Assembly (NCBI GenBank): GCA_024645305.1
Contig: JAHEFU010000077.1
Location: 1-11,782, forward strand
From: Planctomycetales bacterium
Lineage (GTDB): Bacteria; 4484-113; JAFGCY01
Length of the DNA: 11,782 bases
Direction: 5' to 3'
Below the pieces are notes generated by a model. It did not search any database, was not told the DNA's origin, and was given only the letters and a program-made list of their open reading frames with translations. Positions 5,294 to 11,782 of the stretch are shown piece after piece (within the stretch, counting starts at the first letter, position 1; every line of letters starts with the position of its first letter). Made by a program: the position numbers and the translations under genes.

Positions 5294-7495
5294 ATGCGTA
5301 AAACATGGTTATGGCAAATGATTTCATTGCTGTCGGTCGCTTTGCTGTGCTGCTCTGCCGCGAAAACCACAGCCTTCCTGCCGGAGCAGTCCGAACTGTT
5401 CGAGCGCGCGCTGGCCGAAGCCGGTCTCAGCCCGGAGGATGTGCGCATCAACCCGGCGGACCTGGCCCTCTGGGGCGGGGAGCAGTACCGGCTCGCTACG
5501 CATGAGTTCATCTACGACAATCCCTGGAAAACCAGCGCCTACACACGCTCGCTCACGAACGGCCTGCTGCAGAACAGTGGCAACCTCGGCTCGCTCGTGA
5601 CCTCCGGCTTTTCCCGGCTCGACTGCGGCGTGCGCCTGGGACTGGTCGGCGACGAACTGGCAACGGAGCGCGCCCGTGTGACTGAGCTGGGAGAGGACTG
5701 CCTCGCCGTCGCACTCAGTGAACTGACGGATCACCCCGCGGCTTACTACAGCGCGGATCTCCGCTCCGGCGAAAGCGCGGACAGTGGGGAGAGCCCGGCA
5801 CCGGAAGCCCCAACGCAACTGCAGCAGGACTACGCCGGCCTGCCCCTGGAAGTCAAGCAGGCCGCCGCCCTGGTGCTGTTCAGCACGCCGCGCATCCTGC
5901 GCTACCGCGAGGAGGCCCTGACGAAGCCGATCCTCAGGCTGGGGCTGGACCCGCAGCAGGTCTACGAGCGCGTGTTCGCCTACACCATCAACACCTTCGC
6001 GGAGGAGGACGACACCAGCGGCAGTGAGGTGCCGGACGACCTCGATGATGTGCTGCTGCTGGAGTCCCTGATGGACGGCATCGACTGGAACCTCCTGAGC
6101 GCCGGGGCGACTCTCGCCACCATCACAGCGCAGGAGGCCGAGCGCCTGCTGACGGCAGCCCCGGATGCCGCCAATTGGCAGCAGGCACAGTTCCGCGTGC
6201 AGACCCCCTTCGGGATGCTGGCAATCAGCACCGGAGAGCGGGACGACGACTACAGCGAACAGGCTGCGGGCCTGCTCCTGGGGATTGACACTGGGGGCAG
6301 CGACACCTACCACTCGGCCGTGGCAACGACGGCGGCCTACAGCCAGCCGCTGGGCATCCAGATCGACCTCGCGGGAAATGACAACTACCTGGCCGCGGCG
6401 CGCGAGGACCTGCCGGCGACCGCCGCCGGGGTCTTCGGCTACGGTGTGCTGATCGATGCCGCGGGTGACGACAGCTATGCCTGCGCCTACGGCGGTGCGG
6501 GCTTCGGCCTGTTCGGCTGCGGCCTGCTGGCCGACTACGGCGGAGCTGACAGCTATGGGGGCTTTGGCAACTGCCAGGCCAGCGGCGTGATGGGGCTGGG
6601 CCTGCTTGTCGACGGGGGCGGTGACGACACATACCACGCCTTCAAGTACAGCCAGGCCTACGCCGGGACGCGCGGCTGCGGGCTGCTGCTGGATGCGGAT
6701 GGCAATGACCGCTACCTCGCCGAGATGGATTCGCACTTCAACGGCGGGCTGTACGGGCCGGACCACCATGTGCATTTCTGCCAGGGCAGTGCCTACGGCC
6801 GGCGGGCGGACTTTGTCAACGGGCACAGCTGGGCCGGCGGCTTCGCGCTGCTGCTGGACGGCGGCAGTGGCGACGACAGCTACGAGGGCGATTGCTACGT
6901 GCAGGGCAACAGCTACTGGTATGCCATCGGCATGCTGGTGGACAAGGGTGGCAACGACAGCTACCGCTGCGCCCAGTACAGCCAGGCCAGCGCCCCGCAC
7001 TTTGCCGTCGGGATCCTGCAGGACGAGGCCGGGGACGACCGCTACATCGTGACGCGCCGCCAGAGCATGGGCCACGGCCGAGACTGGAGCCTGGCCTGGT
7101 TCGAGGACGCCGCTGGCAACGACTGGTACCAGGGCGCGCGCACCACACTCGGTACCAGCCACGTCAATGCGATCAGCGTGTTCTGGGACCGCAGTGGTGA
7201 CGACGTCTACCTGGGCAGGGGGCCCTGCCTCGGCCAGTCCGAGCCGGAGCCGGGCGGCAGTCCGCGGGACTGGCTGCTGACGCTCGGGCTGTTCATAGAC
7301 GGCGGCGGAAGCGACCGCTACTTCGAGCTGCCCGGCGACCCCTCATACGCAGGCTCCGATGCCTACATTGGCGACGTGACGAGCCTGGATGGACTCAGCC
7401 CGCTGGACTACGCCGGCGACGGGAAGATCTGGCAGATGAGCACACCATCCCCCGAAGCACCCGGCTATCGCGGCGTGGGCCTGGACGCGGAGTAG
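5294..7495 (+). CDS. Exported 12-repeat protein with a D-x-G-G-x-D-x-Y repeat (beta-solenoid-like)
   Basis: The protein has 733 residues. A signal peptide covers about 1-27 (RKTWLWQMISLLSVALLCCSAAKTTA). Residues about 30-320 are mostly helical-looking (FERALAEAGLSPEDV, LPLEVKQAAALVLF), with an acidic, Ser/Glu-rich linker near 160-175 (SGESADSGESPAPEAP), and match no family I know. From residue 327 to about 679 there are twelve imperfect repeats of about 28 residues (longer where insertions occur). Each is built round G-(L/V/I)-L-x-D-x-(G/A)-G-x-D-x-Y, often followed by A.YSQA or CQASG. Similar repeats occur in exported proteins of environmental bacteria, from memory and without a family name. 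The regular period and acidic turns suggest a beta-solenoid that might bind Ca2+, as RTX repeats do, but the RTX nonapeptide itself is not present. No Shine-Dalgarno precedes the ATG (see the -10 at 5282). It is transcribed alone. Confidence 0.8.
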   Translation: MRKTWLWQMISLLSVALLCCSAAKTTAFLPEQSELFERALAEAGLSPEDVRINPADLALWGGEQYRLATHEFIYDNPWKTSAYTRSLTNGLLQNSGNLGSLVTSGFSRLDCGVRLGLVGDELATERARVTELGEDCLAVALSELTDHPAAYYSADLRSGESADSGESPAPEAPTQLQQDYAGLPLEVKQAAALVLFSTPRILRYREEALTKPILRLGLDPQQVYERVFAYTINTFAEEDDTSGSEVPDDLDDVLLLESLMDGIDWNLLSAGATLATITAQEAERLLTAAPDAANWQQAQFRVQTPFGMLAISTGERDDDYSEQAAGLLLGIDTGGSDTYHSAVATTAAYSQPLGIQIDLAGNDNYLAAAREDLPATAAGVFGYGVLIDAAGDDSYACAYGGAGFGLFGCGLLADYGGADSYGGFGNCQASGVMGLGLLVDGGGDDTYHAFKYSQAYAGTRGCGLLLDADGNDRYLAEMDSHFNGGLYGPDHHVHFCQGSAYGRRADFVNGHSWAGGFALLLDGGSGDDSYEGDCYVQGNSYWYAIGMLVDKGGNDSYRCAQYSQASAPHFAVGILQDEAGDDRYIVTRRQSMGHGRDWSLAWFEDAAGNDWYQGARTTLGTSHVNAISVFWDRSGDDVYLGRGPCLGQSEPEPGGSPRDWLLTLGLFIDGGGSDRYFELPGDPSYAGSDAYIGDVTSLDGLSPLDYAGDGKIWQMSTPSPEAPGYRGVGLDAE
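6272..7330 (+). repeat. Twelve tandem coding repeats within the exported repeat protein
   Basis: Repeat cores in order: GIDTGGSDTY, QIDLAGNDNY, LIDAAGDDSY, LADYGGADSY, LVDGGGDDTY, LLDADGNDRY, LLDGGSGDDSY, LVDKGGNDSY, LQDEAGDDRY, FEDAAGNDWY, FWDRSGDDVY, FIDGGGSDRY. The Asp of D-x-Y and the Tyr are present in all twelve; the first Asp is present in all as well. Spacing is near 28 residues, with longer insertions after repeats 6, 9 and 11. Copies have diverged at the DNA level, so this is an old protein repeat rather than a recent DNA expansion. Confidence 0.85.
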
Positions 7496-7559
7496 GGGAT
7501 TGTCCTGCGCGCTCCCTGTGCGAAAATAGGTTATCAACCGCTGCATGACACTGCGGCGA

Positions 7560-7574
7560 CACCCTTTGCGGGTG
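7560..7574. promoter_or_regulatory. Short hairpin upstream of the hsdM RBS
   Basis: CACCC (7560-7564) pairs with GGGTG (7570-7574) around a 5-base loop, in the 110-base gap before the hsdM relic. It could end transcription of the repeat-protein gene or sit in the R-M leader. There is no T-run after it, so no role can be assigned. Confidence 0.25.
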
Positions 7575-7605
7575 GCGATACATCATTGGATACAGGGAAG
7601 GATTC

Positions 7606-7740
7606 ATGGTCACTGGTGAGCTGAAGGGGCAGTTCGACCGCATCTGGGATGCGTTCTGGAGCGGCGGCATCTCCAACCCGCTGGAGGTCATCGAGCAGAT
7701 CACCTATCTGCTGTTCATCAAGCTACAATATGTAAACTAG
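7606..7740 (+). pseudogene. hsdM: Truncated 5' end of a type I R-M methyltransferase (hsdM)
   Basis: After a good RBS (AGGGAAGGA, 7594-7602), the frame starts MVTGELKGQFDRIWDAFWSG and continues GISNPLEVIEQITYLLFIK. This is the highly conserved N-terminus of HsdM, the subunit of type I restriction-modification that methylates adenine with HsdS. Intact HsdM continues with R-L-D-D/E and runs to about 500 residues; here residue 39 (K, 7720-7722) is followed by the foreign codons LQYVN and a TAG. No methyltransferase motif (NPPF, SAM site) is left, so the 44-residue peptide cannot methylate. The start, RBS and upstream DNA look intact, so it may still be transcribed, and transcription could run into mod 45 bases downstream. 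The break coincides with a drop in GC content. Confidence 0.85.
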
Positions 7741-7784
7741 CATCAATCTGCAAGTGTCTACATAGGAAAATCAGAGATATCAAT
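7723..7784. other. Junction segment between the hsdM relic and mod
   Basis: These 62 AT-rich bases separate the last recognisable hsdM codon from the mod start. They hold the stop of the relic (7738-7740), a TACAAT at 7724-7729 that would be a -10 without a visible -35, and a weak purine stretch (AGAGAT, 7773-7778) as the only candidate RBS for mod. I see no insertion-sequence end, tRNA end, or clear direct or inverted repeat marking the breakpoint. Confidence 0.5.
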
Positions 7785-9575
7785 ATGACAAACCGGAAAA
7801 CGAAACTTGAGCTGACCTGGATCGGGAAAGAGAACCGCCCTAAGCTAGAGCCGCGTATTCTTATCGAGGATCCTGAGAAGTCTTATCACGCTCAGCATCG
7901 TGTTAGCGAGAACGATATCTTTGACAACCGTCTCATTTTTGGGGATAACCTGCTTGCCCTCAAATCACTTGAGCAGGAATTCACAGGGAAAATTAAATGT
8001 ATTTACATTGATCCACCTTTTAATACACAGCAAGCATTCGAACATTACGATGACGGAGTAGAACATTCGATTTGGTTATCATTAATGAATGAGCGTATTA
8101 AAATTCTACATAAATTACTATCAAAAGATGGTACACTGTTTGTTCATATAGACGATAACGAACTAGGATATCTCATCGCTCTAACAGACGAAATTTTTGG
8201 TCGTGAAAATCGTGCATACATAGTTACATTTAAACAAAGCTCCGTATCTGGCCCCAAAGCTGTTAATCCTGGCTTAGTTACAATTCATAGTTCGATATTA
8301 GTTTATTCTCGTAATAAAAAGCAATGGAAGCCAAAGAAAATTTACGTTCCTTCGAAGCGTGATTCAAGATACAATAAATACATAACCAACATAGAAAGTG
8401 ATTATTCAAATTGGAAACTTGTGTCTCTCCGTGCAGCACTCGCCCGAAAGGAAGGAGTTCCCACTCGAGAACTAAAGACGCTTTTTGGTGATAAAGAAGG
8501 TCTTGATGAAAGATTAGAAGAATTCGTTCTTTCAGATCCTATGCGAGTTACCAGGACCGCTAGAGTATCTCCCAAGGATATTCACCAATCTTGCCGTCCG
8601 ATGTTAGAAATGAGCAAGCAACATTTGGAACGAGTATTCAAAGGTGAAAGACCAAACCAATCCGATATATACTTTCTAAATGGTGAACAATTGTTGTTCT
8701 ATTCTTCTAAAGTAAAACGTATGGATGATGAGTGGGTAACCGGCGAAGCTGCATCAACTATTTGGGATGATCTTCTTTCAAATAATCTACACAAGGAAGG
8801 TCAAGTTTCTTTCCAAAATGGAAAAAAACCTGAAGCTCTAATTCGAAGAATTCTAGATATGTGCTCACAACCTAATGACTGGGTACTAGACTCATTTGCT
8901 GGATCCGGTACTACAGGAGCAGTGGCTCACAAAATGAACAGAAAGTGGATTATGATAGAACTTCGTGAACATTGCGATACACACATTCTTCCAAGAATGC
9001 AGCGTGTAATAAATAATCAAGATGACAGTGGAGTCACACGAGGTTTGAAATGGAAAGGTGGCGGTGGTTTCAGATATTATCGTATAGGCCCATCACTAAT
9101 TGTTGAAGATGAATGGGGTAATCCTGTAATCAATTCTGAATTCAATGCTGCTATGCTGGCAGAAGCAGTATGTAAATTGGAAGGATTCACTTATTTACCA
9201 AGTGAAGAGCATTACTGGATCCACGGTAGGGGTACTGAAACAGATTTTATCTACGTGACCACTCAGTTTATGAGTGTCGCTGTGCTCTCCAAACTAAGTG
9301 ATGAACTTGGTGATGACCGTAGTCTGTTAATCTGCTGCTCAGCATTTAGATGCGATCCGGATCAGTTTCCAAATCTGACAATCAAAAAAATCCCCAAAGC
9401 CGTACTTAAGAAATGCGAATGGGGGCATGACGACTACAGTCTGGAAATAAAGAATCTTCCCGATGCCCCGGAAGAACCTGAAGATCAGCATAGCAGTCTT
9501 GCAGCGGGCATTAACCGGAAGTTTGGGAAGGCACGTTCAAAGTCCGGACTCTTTGACACTGGAGATGAGAAGTGA
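7785..9575 (+). CDS. mod: Type III restriction-modification DNA methyltransferase (Mod)
   Basis: The protein has 596 residues, a usual Mod length. LIFGDNLLALKSL (50-62) precedes the catalytic motif IV in YIDPPFN (DPPF at 76-79). The AdoMet motif I is near the end of the catalytic core, LDSFAGSGTTGAV (FAGSGT 371-376), preceded by KKPEALIRRIL. The order DPPF first and FxGxG later makes it a beta-class amino-methyltransferase, as in type III Mod enzymes, most likely making N6-methyladenine. Residues about 140-340 between the motifs are the expected target recognition domain and are the most AT-rich part of the gene. The C-terminal third (about 420-596) is probably the Res-interacting/dimer region. 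Mod alone methylates and in complex directs Res to its site. The last bases overlap the res start as GTGA, so the two are made as an operon. The RBS is weak. Confidence 0.92.
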   Translation: MTNRKTKLELTWIGKENRPKLEPRILIEDPEKSYHAQHRVSENDIFDNRLIFGDNLLALKSLEQEFTGKIKCIYIDPPFNTQQAFEHYDDGVEHSIWLSLMNERIKILHKLLSKDGTLFVHIDDNELGYLIALTDEIFGRENRAYIVTFKQSSVSGPKAVNPGLVTIHSSILVYSRNKKQWKPKKIYVPSKRDSRYNKYITNIESDYSNWKLVSLRAALARKEGVPTRELKTLFGDKEGLDERLEEFVLSDPMRVTRTARVSPKDIHQSCRPMLEMSKQHLERVFKGERPNQSDIYFLNGEQLLFYSSKVKRMDDEWVTGEAASTIWDDLLSNNLHKEGQVSFQNGKKPEALIRRILDMCSQPNDWVLDSFAGSGTTGAVAHKMNRKWIMIELREHCDTHILPRMQRVINNQDDSGVTRGLKWKGGGGFRYYRIGPSLIVEDEWGNPVINSEFNAAMLAEAVCKLEGFTYLPSEEHYWIHGRGTETDFIYVTTQFMSVAVLSKLSDELGDDRSLLICCSAFRCDPDQFPNLTIKKIPKAVLKKCEWGHDDYSLEIKNLPDAPEEPEDQHSSLAAGINRKFGKARSKSGLFDTGDEK

Positions 9576-11782
9576 ACATCAATCACGTAAATTCCATTAG
9601 TAATCGATTAAGCCTGCGTCAACCTCAACGTGACTCTTTGGAAATCCTGGCCAGGCTAAGCGAAATAGTCACATTGGAAAAGAACGGAGACTCTGCCTTG
9701 GCATTGCAGGCAATCAAAGCTGAATTTCCACATGTTGAAGATTTTGAACGCGATTTCCCATCTCTGTGTTTTGCCATCGCCACGGGCGTTGGCAAAACCA
9801 GACTTATGGGTGCATTCATCAGCTACCTGTTTCTTAATCAAAGCATTCGACATTTCCTTATCCTGGCTCCAAATCTAACGATATACAACAAACTGATTAC
9901 AGATTTCACACCAAACACTCCTAAATATGTGTTTCAAGGCATTTCAGAGTTTGCAATCAAGCCCCCCGAAATTATCACCGGTGACAACTATGAAAGCGGA
10001 CGGGCCGTCCGTCAAGATAGCTTGTTTGATAGCGAATTTGTGCACATTAACATCTTTAACATCTCAAAAATCAACAGTGAAGTACGAGGCGGCAAGAGTC
10101 CGCGCATCAAGCGTCTACAGGAATACATTGGACAGAGTTATTTTGAATATCTCGCAGAGCTGGATGACCTCGTCATGCTGATGGACGAGTCGCATCGATA
10201 CCGGGCCAGTGCAGGAATTAAGGCAATAAATGAACTTCAACCAATACTCGGCCTGGAGCTAACTGCAACACCTCAAGTCGAACGCGGAAACAAAACAGAG
10301 CCATTCAAAAATGTCATTTTCAGTTATCCATTGAGCAAGGCAATGGAGGATGGTTATGTTAAGGAACCAGCAGTTGCTACCCGCGAGAATTTTGTCTCTA
10401 CCAATTACACAGCTGAATCGCTTGAACAAGTTAAGCTGGAAGATGGCATACGAATTCATGAAAACACTAAAGTTGAGTTAATCACATTTGCCAATAACAA
10501 TAGCAGAAAGATCGTTAAACCGTTTATGTTGATTGTAGCGCAAGATATATCTCATGCCAAGAGTATTGAATCTGTAATTACCGATGACTCCTTCTTTGAA
10601 GGTAGGTACAAGGATAAGGTAATTACGGTTCATTCTAAAACCAGCGGTGAAGAAAAAGATGAAGTCGTTGAGCAGTTGCTTCATGTTGAAGATGCAGGAA
10701 ATATAATTGAAATAGTAATCCATGTGAATATGCTTAAAGAAGGCTGGGATGTAACTAATCTCTATACAATCGTGCCACTACGTGCTGCCAATTCCAGAAC
10801 ATTGGTTGAACAATCAATTGGACGCGGACTGCGCTTGCCCTACGGCAAGCGCGTCGGCATTCCAGCAGTGGACCGTCTTACAATTGTTTCTCACGATAAG
10901 TTTCAGGAGATAATAGATCATGCCAATGATCCAAATTCAATAATTCGCTGTGGTGTTATCATTGGCAAGGACTTACCTGAAGTTGGCAAGAAGGCGGTAC
11001 AAGTTAATCCGAAATTTATTGAAATATTGGATGCTCCTCCGAAGTCCTCTGACGAAAGTACGCGAGATTCAGAAGTACCTATAATGTTTGAGAACATTAG
11101 TGAACAGAAGATTGGGCAAGCAACATTTGCGATAATTCAAATGTTTGAACATTTACCAAGTTCTGATTCACTGCTAGAAGATAATTTGCAGCAGCAAATT
11201 GTTAGCAAGGTCTCAAATATGATACTAATCAAAACCGGTAATGAGCATCCTGAATCAGAAATGCAAGTACTCTCTAATATAGTTAAGAAGACCACTGAAT
11301 TGTATCATTCTCTAACAATCGATATTCCACGTATTTATGTTGTTCCACGAGGTGACGTAGTAGCTAAGTACTCAGACTTTGATCTGGATGTGCATGGTAT
11401 TAATTTACAGCCCGTAGAGGAAAAAATACTTATTCAGCACTTGCATGATCAGAGTCGCCATACTTTGCATGATGGGTCTGGAATTATTAGTGAGAAGCGC
11501 TTAGAGGATTATCTGGTTCGGGGGCTTAGAGAATTTGACGATATCAGTTATGATGATCACGCAGTCCTACTGTATAAACTGGCTGGTCAAACCGTAGACC
11601 ACCTTAGATCATATTTGTCATCGGAGGAGAACATTACTAATGTTCTTCAATATCATCAGCAAACTCTTGTGAATTTGATTCATTCACAAATGCAGAATCA
11701 TTTCACTGAGACAGCAACAGGATACGAAGCACAAGTAATGAGCGGATTTTTGACTCTAACATCTAACAACTACACCATTAAT
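9572..11782 (+). CDS. res: Type III restriction enzyme helicase subunit (Res), cut by the window edge
   Basis: The frame opens with GTG (9572-9574), whose last bases form the TGA of mod. GGAG at 9561-9564 gives a normal RBS spacing. All 737 codons to the edge are open, with no stop. Superfamily 2 helicase motifs are in order: a Q-like LRQPQRDSL near 15-23, Walker A ATGVGKT (70-76), DEAD-type MDESH (204-208), TATP (231-234), motif V NMLKEGWDV (386-394) and motif VI SIGRGLRLP (415-423). These are the marks of type III Res, which hydrolyses ATP and cuts DNA with Mod when two unmethylated sites are found. Full Res proteins are roughly 850-1000 residues, and the C-terminal PD-(D/E)xK nuclease domain should lie mostly beyond the window. 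It cannot be checked here whether that domain is intact. Confidence 0.92.
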   Translation, partial: MNINHVNSISNRLSLRQPQRDSLEILARLSEIVTLEKNGDSALALQAIKAEFPHVEDFERDFPSLCFAIATGVGKTRLMGAFISYLFLNQSIRHFLILAPNLTIYNKLITDFTPNTPKYVFQGISEFAIKPPEIITGDNYESGRAVRQDSLFDSEFVHINIFNISKINSEVRGGKSPRIKRLQEYIGQSYFEYLAELDDLVMLMDESHRYRASAGIKAINELQPILGLELTATPQVERGNKTEPFKNVIFSYPLSKAMEDGYVKEPAVATRENFVSTNYTAESLEQVKLEDGIRIHENTKVELITFANNNSRKIVKPFMLIVAQDISHAKSIESVITDDSFFEGRYKDKVITVHSKTSGEEKDEVVEQLLHVEDAGNIIEIVIHVNMLKEGWDVTNLYTIVPLRAANSRTLVEQSIGRGLRLPYGKRVGIPAVDRLTIVSHDKFQEIIDHANDPNSIIRCGVIIGKDLPEVGKKAVQVNPKFIEILDAPPKSSDESTRDSEVPIMFENISEQKIGQATFAIIQMFEHLPSSDSLLEDNLQQQIVSKVSNMILIKTGNEHPESEMQVLSNIVKKTTELYHSLTIDIPRIYVVPRGDVVAKYSDFDLDVHGINLQPVEEKILIQHLHDQSRHTLHDGSGIISEKRLEDYLVRGLREFDDISYDDHAVLLYKLAGQTVDHLRSYLSSEENITNVLQYHQQTLVNLIHSQMQNHFTETATGYEAQVMSGFLTLTSNNYTIN

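Noticed and set aside
5324..7162. Minus-strand open frame of about 600 codons opposite the repeat protein
   Set aside because: It is repetitive only because it mirrors the coding repeat on the plus strand. There is no signal peptide, motif or RBS.
6272..7330. Tandem DNA repeat or CRISPR-like array
   Set aside because: The periodicity is at protein level. DNA copies differ, there are no identical repeats with unique spacers, and the reading frame is continuous.
7606..11782. A novel multi-gene defence system (BREX-, DISARM- or Druantia-like)
   Set aside because: Only mod and res are present with the ordinary type III motif sets. No extra component such as a phosphatase, a PLD nuclease or an ATPase accompanies them within the window.

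Overview
The window reads as chromosomal DNA of a GC-rich, Gram-negative bacterium, possibly a gammaproteobacterium. The envelope-type genes carry classical Sec signal peptides. The renalase-like flavoprotein and the HsdM N-terminus resemble proteobacterial versions from family knowledge. No marker gene is present, so the lineage is a guess. The window has two compositional parts: GC-rich DNA up to about 7722 and a much more AT-rich block from about 7723 to the right edge.

Left part (1-7495). A possible last 16 codons of an upstream gene lie at the left edge and are followed by hairpins. Next come an exported DUF3298 + META domain protein (347-1483) and a strong GC hairpin. A short relic of the 3' end of a PQQ-type beta-propeller gene follows on the minus strand (1567-1655). 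Then comes an exported, probably lipid-anchored protein with two DUF1566 (Lcl C-terminal) domains (1755-3536). On the minus strand, a renalase-like FAD oxidoreductase (4054-5040) is translationally coupled by an ATGA overlap to a small HELAH putative metalloprotein (3533-4057). That small gene ends tail-to-tail with the DUF1566 gene inside one shared ACTAGT. Divergent from the oxidoreductase is a 733-residue exported protein whose second half is twelve imperfect copies of a roughly 28-residue G-L-L-x-D-x-G-G-x-D-x-Y repeat (5294-7495).

Right part (7606-11782). A clear RBS and the first 39 codons of a type I restriction-modification methyltransferase (hsdM) run straight into unrelated AT-rich DNA and stop after five foreign codons. 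Right after this lies a complete type III modification methylase (mod, 7785-9575). It overlaps by GTGA the start of a type III restriction helicase subunit (res, from 9572), which stays open to the window edge. The likeliest history is that a type III R-M cassette was inserted into, or replaced, a resident type I locus. The hsdM promoter and RBS region would then sit in front of mod-res. Composition inside mod is itself patchy, with the target-recognition part the most AT-rich.

The genes left of 7495 look like envelope or periplasm functions and show no evident link to the R-M block. I do not see a fully new defence system. The points most worth checking are the hsdM/type III junction, the 12-repeat exported protein, the coupled flavoprotein/HELAH pair, and the propeller relic.
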